The notes beneath the pieces were generated by a model. That model had not been told where the DNA came from. It saw nothing but the letters and a program-made list of their open reading frames with translations, and made no database searches. Position numbers and translations under genes: made by a program. 64,000 nt of DNA, from positions 58,682 to 122,681 of the forward strand of contig PVNU02000861.1 of assembly GCA_003013855.2 (NCBI GenBank), given 5' to 3'. This DNA comes from Liriodendron chinense. Taxonomy: Eukaryota > Streptophyta > Magnoliopsida > Magnoliales > Magnoliaceae. Positions 52,858 through 63,328 of this stretch are shown here, piece after piece; the stretch's first letter is position 1; each line of letters starts with the position of its first letter.

Positions 52858-53133
52858 GGCTTGTTGAGCCCGAGTGCGGATTATGCTGCGGTAGGGAAGT
52901 TGTCTCCGAACACGTTGAGCCCGAGGAGGCGCAATGGTGAGGACTATACTCTATTCTTTTTGGGTTTTGGGATTTTCTTTTTTTTTTTTTGGTTGGTTTT
53001 GGGATTTTCTTTTTTTTTTGTTTTGGGTTTTGGGTAGAATACTATGCAGATGAGATTGTATGAGGATTAGTGACTTTCAAGTACGGAAGGATTCTGTTTT
53101 TCAAGTCGGATCACGACGAGTGGGACTAGTTAA

Positions 53134-53151
53134 TCCCCAGCGGAGTCGCCA
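53134..53151 (-). other. Primer binding site
   Basis: Minus-strand TGGCGACTCCGCTGGGGA begins three bases inside the 5' LTR. It starts with TGG as required for pairing with a tRNA CCA end. It resembles the tRNA-Arg-type PBS reported for Ogre/Tat elements; the tRNA identity is from memory. Confidence 0.75.
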
Positions 53152-53154
53152 TTC

Positions 53155-54660
53155 TGTGGACCCTCGCCGTTTCCGCGATCCCCACACGACGTTCTCGTCC
53201 CTTCCCCTTTCGGGAAAAGAAGGAGAGGAGGATGCGTGAGTGCGAAATCGCCGTTTGTGCCACTGGCTTGCCTCGTTCTCGAGGGCTTTGTTTGGTGCTC
53301 GTGTTAAGCTGGATGTGTTTAAATGAGTTTGTATAAGACCAGAGTCGCCACTAGCCAGTTACTTCGAATCTACAATCGGCTAGACCCCGTAGAAACGTTA
53401 GAGAAGGGGATCCGAAGATCATTTCCTCTAAAATGACTCCTTTTGATCTGCGGCCAGAGATTCAAGGTAAGGGATCACGGTTACAGGGTGGGAAGAGGTT
53501 AAGCACCCCACACACTGCCCGTACCGAAGTACGGTCTCTACTTCACAGAATCGAACTAATACTTGAAAATCTGTTTTAATCCTCGTACATTCTCATAGAT
53601 GACATGATGCATGAATGCGGGGCTGAACAGTAAGAGTTTCTGATGGGCAGGTTCCAACAACGGGCAAGCCCAAAGCATACGCACGAACTGACAGGTGCTT
53701 AATTTAAGACGTATGCAGTGTACTTGAAGAATCAAGGTGCTTTATAGTGAAGCATGAATGCAGGTCTGAACAGTAAGAGTTTCTGATGGGCAGGTTCCAA
53801 CAACGGGCAAGCCCAGAGCATACGCTCGAACTGACAGGTGCTTAATTTAAGACATATGCAGTGTGCTTGAAGAATCAAGGTGCTTGCAGTGAAGCAGGGG
53901 GGTTGGAAGAAAAGTAAATGTTGCACTTATGCTAGATGCAAATGAGATGATGCTGGAAAAGAATAGTTGGATGGACGGAGGTGTCGCAAGGGTTGGCTTC
54001 GAGTGGCTGGATCAAGACTTCGATAGCTTGGGAGGCTTGGACCAGTGGTCAGGCTGGGCTGGACCAGGGCTTCGCTCTCCTAACTCGGGCTCTCCTTGGT
54101 GGAGGAATGGGCTAAGGGGTGAAAGAGGGTGACTCAGACGGACGGGCTCTCTCTGGCTGAGTGGTGTGTCTTGAAATGAGAAGGGGAGGGGGTATTTATA
54201 GCAGCGAGCAGTGGCAGAGCTCGTAATTTATTTTGGGCGGCCTGCTATGGGCCGCCCGTACGGCCGTTCCTCGATCTCCAGCGAGGTACGGTCGCACCCT
54301 CGGGGCTGTTACTTGACTCGCTGGGTCGACTCAGTGAGTTGACCCAGCGAGTCGACTCGGTGGTTTGACTCGGCGGTTTGACTCGGTGTTTTGACTCGAC
54401 GAGTTGACTCAGCGGGTTGACTCAGCGAGTTGACTCAGTGAGTTTGACTTTTTTTAGGATTTTTTTATTGGCTTTTCTTATGGGGGGTTTTTCAGGCTGA
54501 TGTTTAGGACTGAGTTGACTGGGTTCAGGCTTGAACTGGGCTATGGAATGGGGCTTACAAGGGTGAGTTTGGCTGAGTTTGGACTTGGGATTCGGGGGTA
54601 TGGTCCTCCATTCATCCAGCTATCTCTACCAACAGTGTAACCGAAGGTGGGGTGTCTACA
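53155..54660 (-). repeat. 5' LTR (right in window), 1506 bp
   Basis: Partner of 32277-33808 and the promoter-bearing LTR in element orientation. It is shorter mainly because its GACTC tract has fewer units. The same 143-bp internal duplication is present. Confidence 0.95.
54190..54260 (-). promoter_or_regulatory. LTR promoter: TATA box plus inverted GCC-box dyad
   Basis: On the minus strand the dyad GGGCGGCC-N7-GGCCGCCC (54235-54257) lies about 34 bp upstream of CTATAAATA (54193-54201). A pyrimidine-rich leader follows. The left LTR has the same arrangement (dyad 33357-33379, TATA 33315-33323). The dyad arms contain GCCGCC, the core bound by AP2/ERF factors. This should drive the genomic RNA leftward through gag-pol. 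Confidence 0.7.
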
Positions 54661-54665
54661 GGAGG
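54661..54665. repeat. Target-site duplication GGAGG (right)
   Basis: Matches 32272-32276. Confidence 0.9.
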
Positions 54666-55115
54666 GCAATTCAGGGTACAGGTCTTACACCATGCCTGTG
54701 GCTGTGTGGGGTCCACAGAGATGTCCATGACAAATCCAACCCATCCATCTGTTTTGAAAGACCGCAATATGACAGGATTCTCAAGCCCAGGCAAATCCGA
54801 AAGTCGTCTGGGTCACACCAACAAAACAGTTGGAACAGCAACGTCCAACATTGAAACCTTCCTGGAGCTGTCAGATAAACTACTGTAAGAACAAATATCA
54901 CGATTAGGCATTCAATCCCCACTGTTCATGTGGTATGGCCCACATGAGTTTTGGATTTGCCTTACTATCATAACCTATTGTGGTCTTTCAAATTAAATAG
55001 ATGGACGGAGTGGATTTGTCACTGGATTTGTCACCGACATCTGTATGAGCCCCACACAACTTTAGGGACAGAAATATCTGGCCCGGGTCACCGGCGATCT
55101 GCTCCCATATATGAG
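54666..55115. mobile_element. Foldback MITE, left end degraded
   Basis: GTGTGGGGTCCACAGAGATG at the left pairs with CATCTGTATGAGCCCCACAC at the right (about 55029-55048). The right end ATCTGCTCCC resembles the neighbouring element's end. The retrotransposon landed at its left edge. An internal duplication of GGATTTGTCACTGGATTTGT is seen at 55012. Confidence 0.55.
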
Positions 55116-55120
55116 TTTTT

Positions 55121-55660
55121 GGGAAGTAGATTGCCAGGGCTGCGGCGGATTGCATGTGACCCTATGCACAGAGATATCTTTGTGCCAGGGGTTGTGTGGG
55201 GTTCATAGAGATGTACGTGACAAATCCATTCCATCCATCTGTTTTGAAAGACCACAATATTATAGGATTCTAAAAATCAGGTAGATAAAAAACTCATGTT
55301 GTTCATACCACACCAAACAGTGGAGATTGAATGAATGCCTAGTTGTGATAGAATTTTTGTATCATGATAATATCTGTTCGTATAGTTTTTCTGAGTGGTA
55401 ATAATTCTATGAACGGTTCGGATTGATTATAGACATCATGGTCGGCTCCAAGAAGGTTTTAATGATGGACTTTGTTGTTCCCACTGTTTTGTTCGTGCAG
55501 CCTACCTGAGCTTTGGATCTTACTGATTTTCAGAATCATGTCCTATGGTGGTCTTTCAAAACACATAGACGGAGTGTATATGTCATGCAAAAGTCTATGG
55601 ACCCCACACAAACCCGGGGACAGGTATATCTCTGTGCTAGGTCACAGGCAATCTACTCCC
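55121..55660. mobile_element. Foldback MITE, 540 bp
   Basis: The left terminus GGGAAGTAGATTGCC pairs with GGGAGTAGATTGCCTGTGAC from the right. The arms continue through CACAGAGATAT and TGTGTGGGG to GTTTTGAAAGACCAC. It is a relative of the preceding element. No coding. Confidence 0.7.
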
Positions 55661-56846
55661 TATTACCTGTGACCCAGCACATATTCTTATGCCCTTATTA
55701 TCCAAAGCTGTCTGGGCCAACAGAAATGCGCGCTTGTCCAATAGTTTTGCAAGAACACAATGGACAATTCAGGCAGTTACAAAACTCATGTGCGCCATAC
55801 CGTAGGAGACAGTAGGGATTGACTGACCACAATTGAAAACTTTGTGCGGGCCACTTCAGATTCACAGTCGTTATGGCTTCAGCTACAATTTTTCTCGGTG
55901 TCATCATTTCTCTTCCAGCAGAGGTCATTGTTGATCGAAGCTAGCATTTTAGTGGCAAAGCTTTAACAGCAGGTAGTGTGTGAGGTGTGCTCAGTTGTTA
56001 TTTTTTGGTGTTGTTTAGTTGGGTTTTTAGGCAATCTCAAACCCAAACACTTGAAAAGCGTTGGGCCCAAGATTCCATATATCCTCTTGCTTTGTCATGC
56101 ATAGGGACCATTCTTTAAGAATCAGATGATTTTCTTAGCCACAAAACAACAGAGAGATGGATCGCATAGAACTCAGGGCCATGTGTCAGTCGTCCACCAA
56201 ACTGAATTTTAAATCAAACGATGGCTTATGTTTCCAATATTTTATGACCATTCACCTTCAAATTGTATCGCATCTTTTAAAAGAAACGGGTCCTTATTGC
56301 AATTAAATGGATCACACAACAGTCTAGTCCTACATTACTGAAGTAGAAATGATCAGATGCATCCACATGTCACATGTTTAGAATATCTGGTCCATGCAAA
56401 AGGTGGGCCACACCGTGATGATAGCATGAAATAAAGATTGGGCCGATCAGCTCATCGGGTGTTGGGGTCCACACCAGTACTCTGAGTCATATATACCATT
56501 GATTGTCCATTAATTATGATGATGTGCCCCTCAATAAGTTGATCAGCCTGATTTTCGTACGATGGGATCATCATTTTGTGGCCCACCTTTTACAGGGGTT
56601 TTGATCTCCACACGTGAAATGTGGGTGGGTAAAAATAGCTGTACCACAACTTCTGATACTGCCTGTTTGAAGATGTTAGCTGTAGCATGAAATCTACCGT
56701 GGATTCTTTTTTTTTTTTTTTTTTTAGAAGGTTGGCAGCTCACCAACTGTACCATATCAGTAATTGAGCTGTAGATTGACGTACTCTGAACAAAATGCAT
56801 TGATTACCATATGTAGTGGTTTGAACTCCCATTGGACATGTGACCA
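55661..56846. other. Intergenic, nothing recognised
   Basis: No gene. Pieces of the palindromic family lie near 56400-56620, and a T-run at 56708-56725. Confidence 0.35.
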
Positions 56847-57224
56847 GAGAAAAATTTTGCTACACCCACGAGTTAGCTACGCTAGATACACCGGGTGTAG
56901 CAATGACCCCACCATAATGTATGTGTTGTTTCCACGTCGTCCATCCATTTGGTGAGATCATTTTAAGGCATGTTACCAAAAATGAGACAGATCCGAAGCT
57001 CAAGTGGCCCCCAAGAATTTTTTAATGGTTGGTGTTCAATCCCCATTATTTTCTGTGCTGAGTCCACTTGAGCTTTGGCTCTGCCTCATTTTTGGTGTCA
57101 TTCCCTAAAATGATCTAGTCAAATGGATGGCCGGCGTGGATACTACACATACATCATGATGGGGTCATTGCTACACCCGGTGTAGCTAGCGTAGCTAACT
57201 CGTGGGTGTAGCAAAAATTTTCTC
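56847..57224. mobile_element. Mutator-like foldback MITE, 378 bp
   Basis: The arms begin GAGAAAAATTTTGCTACACC and, from the right, GAGAAAATTTTTGCTACACC. They continue through ACGAGTTAGCTACGCTAG and the palindromic family core. The 9-bp flanks ATGTGACCA (56838) and ATGTGGGCA (57225) match at 7 of 9, which fits a Mutator-size target duplication. Confidence 0.7.
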
Positions 57225-57304
57225 ATGTGGGCACATGATCCATTGTCGGAAGCGGATTGCGCGGTATACCACGCACAGCCAACTTGGCTGGTATATTGAC
57301 GTCA

Positions 57305-57670
57305 TCAAGTTTTATGGCCCCACAAAGAGATATGTTTTATATCCAAACCATCTGTTCATTTTATTACATCGTTGTAAGGCTTTATATACAAAAATTAGAT
57401 GGATCCAAAGTTAAAATCAATCTTATATTTGTTTCTACCCTTCGTCCAGGTCATTGTGACCTTATGAACAGTTTGGATGGAAAATAAACATCATGGTGGG
57501 CCCTAAAGATGTTTTAACGGTGAGAATCATTGTCCACACTTCCTTTTGTGGTATGGTCCACTTGAGCTTTGGATATGACTCATTTTGGGTGTGATAACCT
57601 AAAATGATCTGGCCAAATGGATGGACGGTGTGGATATACTAAATGCATCATTTTGGGGTCCACCGAGCCT
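57305..57670. repeat. Palindromic GTGGGCCC-family element
   Basis: Left TATGGCCCCACAAAGAGATA and TATCCAAACCATCTGTTCAT pair with right ATGGATGGACGGTGTGGATA and TTTTGGGGTCCACCG. A CATCATGGTGGGCCC block is central. Another copy lies at about 58340-58565. Confidence 0.6.
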
Positions 57671-57994
57671 TGATCATTTTTAGATGTTGGTAGGTTCGGT
57701 GTGTTAAAGGACTGACGCGCTCGCGCTTGCCACGTAACCACACCAGAAACGTGGCTGGTGTAAGGTACAGTACCAGCTAATCGGCTTCCTTATATGGATG
57801 CCCCACTTGTAAACCGATCCTAACCGTCCAATATTCTTTTGTATCATTCTGATGTGGGTCATTGATGGAAGGCTAAAATCATCTGATTAATATGTTTAGC
57901 ATAAGATGGGCTATCTCAATGAATGGTCTAGATTATTGTTTTACCAATATTCCATTTAGATTACCCTTGAATTGATGGAGTCTGATCCCTTGGT

Positions 57995-57998
<4 letters not shown>

Positions 57999-58053
<55 letters not shown>
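57999..58053. repeat. (TA)n microsatellite
   Basis: About 27 uninterrupted TA units. Confidence 0.95.
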
Positions 58054-58055
<2 letters not shown>

Positions 58056-59122
58056 GAGGGCTGGCTAGCACTGTACTCAGATTAATTATTAGATAAGCAA
58101 TAAGGAGAGCCATGGTCCATTTCCTGATTTTGTTTGTGATTCCCGTTCTTCTGAGGCACCATCAGTGCTCAAGACCAACTAGTTAAGAATCTACTTTCCA
58201 GTCCATGGAGCGGATCAGATAATCTAGCCCTAGATTAATTTTTCACGGCCACACAGAAGGGTGGCCCTCAAATTGCTAGCCGGTGGGATTTGAAAAGGCA
58301 TGAATAAGGACCTATCAGAGGTTTGGTTTTAATCGTTGACGTTCAATCTCCCATTTAACAATGACATTTGTCCTAGCCTCCTTACATCACGTGGCCCTAC
58401 CCCCAAAGTTGTTTTGAACGGCTGGCATTTAATCCCCACTGTTTCTTGCATTGTGGTCCACTTGAACTTTGGATATGCTTCAATTTTGGGTTCACTCTTT
58501 AAAATGAGCTGGCAAAACGGATGGATGGTGTCGATAAAGACCATACATCACAGTTGGCCCCACAGAATCCTGTCACCAAGGAGATCAGGTTGTGTTGGTA
58601 GGACCGAAAGTTGGGATTAGGTTGCAGCGTCAATCCAAAATGCACAGTACAAGTGACAATCAGCAAACGATCCAAATTCAACCAAAAACTGTCCGATTAG
58701 CAAACTGATCTGATTTTTGTGACATGACCAAAGTGTGGGCCCCACTGTTTGGGTGGCTAGTATTTTAGCCCCATGACTTTAACGGAAGGACCCATCAAAT
58801 CACAGTGTATGAAAGTTGGGAGGAGTCACAAGCCCTTGGAAGAAACAGTAGAGTACTGCACGTGAAAGGCAGAAGCCTGACATGGCAAGGGATTGCAAAA
58901 CAAGTCCCTTGTCTCTTTATTTACTTGCAATGCAATACAAAAGAAAAGATAAGATTGCAATCTGTTTTTCTTAATGAAATACATATTTAACTTATGATGA
59001 CGGCAAAATCAATGCCATTCAATCAGCAAAACGAAAACATAGAGAGCTGTCCATACATACATATCATACTGTGTGATCTCTCTTCTTCTGCAAATTAAGC
59101 TTCTAATTAAGACAGCCAACCT
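58054..59122. other. Downstream region of the CAX gene, no gene recognised
   Basis: Contains the palindromic-family copy at 58340-58565 and otherwise unassigned sequence. Confidence 0.35.
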
Positions 59123-59280
59123 TCATCCATTCTCCAACTTAAAAACTGAAGAAGAATTTTCACCCTTGCTGCCTTGTTCAAACTTTCCAAACAACACCTT
59201 CCAAACCCTCTGTACAATCACTGCTTCAAGCAGGACCATACTCATCCAAAATGAATGAATGCTAATCGATCGCAATTGAT

Positions 59281-59322
59281 GATGGTGGTGGTGGTGGTCG
59301 TGGTCGTGGTCGTGGTGGTGGT
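59281..59322. repeat. GGT/CGT trinucleotide microsatellite
   Basis: GATGGTGGTGGTGGTGG followed by TCGTGG units. It lies about 330 bp beyond the CAX stop, probably in the 3' UTR or just beyond. On the minus strand it reads as a His/Asp tract. Confidence 0.85.
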
Positions 59323-59650
59323 AAATGACACCCATCGAATCGAAAACCATCTCCTGGCCTGCAATGCCATTCCATTCGCCATATGTTACTTAAAGCTTCG
59401 CGGCTAGACAGTTATTTTGTAACAAAATATATGTATATATGTATCCAAATTCGAAGCTTGCCTGATTAAGCTATGTTGATTCTTCCTGATGATGATTCAG
59501 TGCCCATGTTGATAACGTGTGGTTGGTCTGGAATTAGAATTAAATAGGAAAGAGAGTAAAAATTTAGAGATCAGATGATAGAATAACTAAGACTTTCTTT
59601 TTCCATGATTGTTCTTCTTGTGCACTGGCCATGGTGCATGGTTTCGCTAT

Positions 59651-61523
59651 CTACTTACGGAGTGGAGGAGTTTTGAGAACGAAGAAGCAGGCGCCGATGA
59701 CAACGTAGCAGAGAAGGAGAACTAGTCCTTTGAGGTAGTGTGAAGTTCCATCCTGCAAATTGCATTATGTTCTTAAACTTTTAAGTGAGTAGCTTCTGAC
59801 TCTATATATAGTACTTTGTCCATGTTGTCACCATGGTTCCGTTATCCAGACCTTTGATGCGATCCACCCCAAAAATCCCCCAGATTTGCAGATCCTAACC
59901 ACTCAACCTGTGGCCTAATGTACAATGTACACATCCAATGGATAAAGGCCAAATACCCCAGGGTTAAGAACTTCCAATCTGGGAGACATTGGAGGGGTCT
60001 GATAACAGTCTAGATTAACTGTAATTTTCATAAGTTTGGAAATTCAGATAGATGATCTTACTTGCAAAGTGAAGGCTGTAAGCAACACCGCGATGAAGAA
60101 CGATCCAGTCTCCAAGAGGTTGAAATCAAGATCCATACGGATGCCCATTATCCATGCAACAATTACACTTAATGGAATCTAAATCACATTTAAGAGATGA
60201 TTAGAAAACATTCCTGCTTTGATGAGGATTCTTAATTCAGGTTCTGGGTCCCCACGAAAATCTTACCACAAACATTGCAATTTGAGTTGCAGAGCCCAAG
60301 GCAACGCCCAGAGAAATGTCCTGCATTATAATCCAAATTCATATTTATTAGTGAAATCAAACAAACGAATATCAGAGTTCTGCTATACACACTGGGAGGA
60401 CCCTGGCATTGCTTACCAGTTTGTTCTTAAAAGCGAATATGATTGCACCGGCATGCTCTGCTGCGTTTCCAACAATCGGTAGCAGGATTATGCTAATGAA
60501 GCTAACTGAAAGACCCCATGATTCAGATGCGTCCTGATTCAGAAAGAAGATCATCCATGTAATTAGGTTGTGGAAATTAACAAGTTAGAAAGGGAGATGA
60601 TATAATTAATCAACAATCATACCTCAATGGTGCCGACAACGTACTCAGATAAGAGAGCGATCACAGCCGTCATGCCTGCTAGCCAAGCAAATGCGCTGGT
60701 GAATCCTATAACTGGCTCTTCCTCGGAGACAACATCATCGCTATCATCGTCTTCCTGATCATATGATCTCTAGAGAGTGTTAGTTATCATCTCCCACACG
60801 AACGGATGAATTTGATTATGGCGAGAGAAGATGTATAGAAAAGGATACGAACAGCTCATGAATTGTATTTCTCGCATATACGTCATGTAACAGTGAAAAG
60901 AAGTAAGAAATATGGAGATTAGAGAGAGAATCCACCTCTTGCGCCTCGAAAAGTTGGCGATGGGTCTTCAATTGGAAGAAGAGATAGGCAATGTAGGCAA
61001 TAAGCATGATGATGCAGCTGGCTCTTGAGAGCTGAAGGGTCTGATCGCCCAAGAGAGGAGCGTTGCTAGCAGCGTATTTGAACATCAAAGGCAGCATGTG
61101 GCACAAGAGGCCCACCAACAGAAGGCTTGTATTCACATCTGCTTGCTTCTGCGAGAGAGAAACAAGAACAGAAGAATTCAGAAATCAGATACTGATAAAA
61201 GCAAAGTGGGGGAAATGAAATAAAATTTTGAAAAAGAGGTCTTGGTCAGCTTACTCTATCAAATCTTTGTTCGTGGCGGAGGTTGGCGAGACCACCACAG
61301 AAGAGAGAGGTGCCAAGAACAAGAAGGAGATTGGAAAGGACAGAGCCAAGAAGAGAGCACTTGACCACCTCTATCTTCCCTTGGCACAAAGCGAAGAGTG
61401 CTATGATCAGCTCCGTTACATTCCCACATGTTGCATTCAGAAGCCCTCCCACTGCATTTGTCAACCATTTTCAACCCTTGTAATTATATATACCATCATA
61501 TGCATTTCAAGATAGATTGATAA

Positions 61524-61556
<33 letters not shown>

Positions 61557-62120
61557 ATACCAGTTGGACCAGTATAAAATGCAATTTGCCTGCAGGTAGA
61601 ATAAAATGAAAAGAAAATTAAGAAAGTCAATGTTAGATAATGGTGCCTGTATATTCCTTCGAGAGAGAACAAGTCAAAAAGCAGAGAGTGTCTGAAATTG
61701 TAATAACTCACTCAGTGAGAAAGCTCACTCGCTCCGCAAGTGGGGTGAGCCCGAGCAAGCTCAAAGCAAAAATCCATGGCTGTAGCAACAAAGACGACAA
61801 CCCCATTTAACAAAAACAAGACTAGTAGTAGAAGAGAGACAGAAAGAGAGATGACTTACTCTCCCGAAATTACAGTACTGAGCAATGATGGCGAGAGGAA
61901 TGGCAGGGAAGAGAATTGAAAGCTTGGTGCCCAAGAGAACCTCTTGAAGGTTGGTCAGCACCTGCCTTAGTGGGCTGCAACGCACCTTCGACACAAGTAC
62001 CAGGTCCGATTTCTTTCGCAGTGACGAGGAAGACATGTTGTGTGCTGTCCGCCCGTGCTTGATCTCCTTGCTGGAGCCCTTGAGGCTGCCGTTCTCAAGA
62101 TGATCGTATGAAGAAGCCAT
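59651..62120 (-). CDS. CAX: Vacuolar cation/proton exchanger (CAX1/CAX3-like, type I), ten exons
   Basis: A tonoplast antiporter that moves Ca2+ (and some other divalent cations) into the vacuole in exchange for H+. Minus-strand exons: 61860-62120, 61712-61779, 61561-61589, 61255-61451, 60936-61148, 60623-60769, 60417-60533, 60267-60320, 60062-60178, 59651-59752. Phases fit throughout and give 434 residues, the usual CAX size. The N-terminal regulatory tail contains GRTAHNMSSSSLRKKSDL. The first ion-selectivity motif is CGNVTELIIALFAL and the second is GNAAEHAGAIIFAFKNKL. An acidic loop (DQEDDDSDDVVSEEE) lies between the two halves, and about 11 hydrophobic segments fit the family. All junctions are GT-AG; the donor after exon 5 (GAG|GTGGAT) is weak. 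The gene looks intact and stands alone. Whether it is the orthologue of CAX1 or CAX3 cannot be decided here. Confidence 0.95.
61527..61555. repeat. (GA)n microsatellite in CAX intron 3
   Basis: About 14 GA units just inside the donor of intron 3 (61561 is the last base of exon 3). Confidence 0.95.
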
Positions 62121-62221
62121 TGCTATTGTTATTACTACTACTAGTGGATAGGAGTCGCTTCTTCTCCTTGCTTTACTTGCAGGTGATTGCTGGAAACGCA
62201 GGAGAGTGTGTTTGTTTTCCT

Positions 62222-62265
62222 GTTTTGGTGAGGAGTATATAGATAGTAGAGAGTATATAAAGGAT
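62222..62265 (-). promoter_or_regulatory. Putative CAX core promoter (TATA)
   Basis: Minus-strand TTTATATACTC at about 62252-62262, roughly 135 bp upstream of the ATG. A second TATATACTCC at about 62232 is an alternative. Either gives a 5' UTR of about 80-110 nt. Confidence 0.5.
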
Positions 62266-62399
62266 TGGAAAGAAGATTCGAGGAAGCTTCATGCCCCATC
62301 TTGTGGTCATCTTTGCATGGCCACAGCTGCAACGGTTCAGCACAGCACGTGTCTATGAAATGGATGTGATTTGGATGTTCTTCACCTTCTTCATTATAC

Positions 62400-62730
62400 A
62401 TGTTATAAAATCACGCACAAAGATTCAATAGGACAACCGTCTGTTTTAATCTCAGATGATAATTGAGTCTTTATAACACTCGAGCTAACACTACTCAACC
62501 AGGAGTGGTGTGTGTGGCCCACTGTAGTGCATATATTCCATCTGACCCATTCACCAGGTGCAGCCAACCAAGATGAAAAGACAATGTCCAAACCATCAGA
62601 ACGATATAAAACTAACACTTTCCAATCAGCTTCAACTTAATTAGATTGTACACTCTCTCATTGAGTGACCCACCCGACTTAATTAGACACGGCTAATTTT
62701 TTAGATATACCATGATATCGAGGGAAGCTG
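62400..62730. other. CAX upstream intergenic sequence
   Basis: No gene recognised. It includes a partial GTGTGGCCCACTGTAGTGCA block at 62509. Confidence 0.35.
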
Positions 62731-62734
62731 ATTG

Positions 62735-63140
62735 CCTGTGGGGCCCACTGTGATGTATGTGTTTTATCAACGCTGTTCATCCGTTTTGCTTGTTCATTTT
62801 AGAGCATCAGCCCAAAAATGATGCAGATCCAAAGCCCAAGTGGACCGCGCCATAGAAAGCAGTGGGGATTGAACGCCCCAATATTAGAAACTTCCTAGCT
62901 AGGGCCCACTGTGGTGTTTTATTTTTCATCCAACCAGCTCAAAAGGTCTAAGAGACCTGGATTAAGCAAAAACACATATATCAGCTTGGCCCCAAGCCAC
63001 ACTGTTTTCTGTGGTGTGGTCCACTTGAGGTTTGGATCTGCATCATTTTCCCGCTCTCATCCCTGAAAGAAGCTGGAAAAACGGATGGACAGCATGGATG
63101 AGACACAAACATCATGGTAAGCCCTACACAGCTTAGGCCA
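62735..63140. mobile_element. Palindromic GTGGGCCC-family foldback element
   Basis: Left GTGGGGCCCACTGTGATGTA, GATGCAGATCCAAAGCCCAA and AGTGGACCGCGCCATAGAAA pair with the right half (GTGGTCCACTTGAGG, TTTGGATCTGCATCATTTTC, ATCATGGTAAGCCCTACAC). This is the cleanest copy in the window for deriving a consensus. Confidence 0.65.
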
Positions 63141-63199
63141 CTTTGTGTCACAGGGATATCATGTGGTGATCGATGGAATCCAAATTGTCCGATCGGATT

Positions 63200-63328
63200 C
63201 AACAGGATTTTTCAGTTTGGCAACGCCTGATTGGTCCAGCTCAGCATACATTAGCGCTGACTGCATTAAATGCAGCAGTGCTGATTAGCTGACCAATCAG
63301 GTGATCGGTAAATAAAAAAATCCTGTTG
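63200..63328. repeat. Short inverted repeat, about 64-bp arms, no loop
   Basis: Left CAACAGGATTTTT, CCTGATTGGTC and AGCGCTGACTGCATT pair with right AATGCAGCAGTGCT, GACCAATCAGG and AAAAATCCTGTTG. The centre is CTGCATTAAATGCAG. This is either a very small MITE or a hairpin precursor. No flanking duplication is clear. Confidence 0.7.

Larger units (their letters stand above)
32277..54660 (-). mobile_element. Ty3/gypsy Tat-lineage (Ogre/Retand-like) LTR retrotransposon, 22.4 kb, minus orientation
   Basis: The boundaries are two LTRs (32277-33808 and 53155-54660), each TGT...ACA, flanked by a perfect GGAGG duplication. The internal order on the minus strand is PBS, gag, protease, RT, RNase H, archaeal-type RNase H, integrase. 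A 12 kb 3' region follows, holding two plant mobile domain genes on the plus strand. The dual RNase H, a PBS of the type reported for Ogre-like elements, the TGTAGACACC LTR start and the size point to the Tat lineage. The LTRs differ at roughly 30 positions by eye (about 98% identity) plus two small-unit gaps, so the insertion is fairly recent. Gag-pol is defective, so the copy would need trans help. Confidence 0.95.

Noticed and set aside
53134..53151. Possible tRNA gene at the retrotransposon PBS
   Set aside because: Only the 18-base tRNA 3'-end complement is present, as expected for a primer binding site.
59123..59350. Small minus-strand ORF with a His/Asp-rich stretch beyond the CAX stop codon
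   Set aside because: The His tract comes from the GGT microsatellite. The rest has no family signature, and the position fits the CAX 3' UTR or just beyond.
60930..60940. Weak GTGGAT donor after CAX exon 5 as a sign of a defective gene
   Set aside because: It still begins with GT and the flanking exons join in frame into the expected CAX sequence, so the gene is treated as intact.
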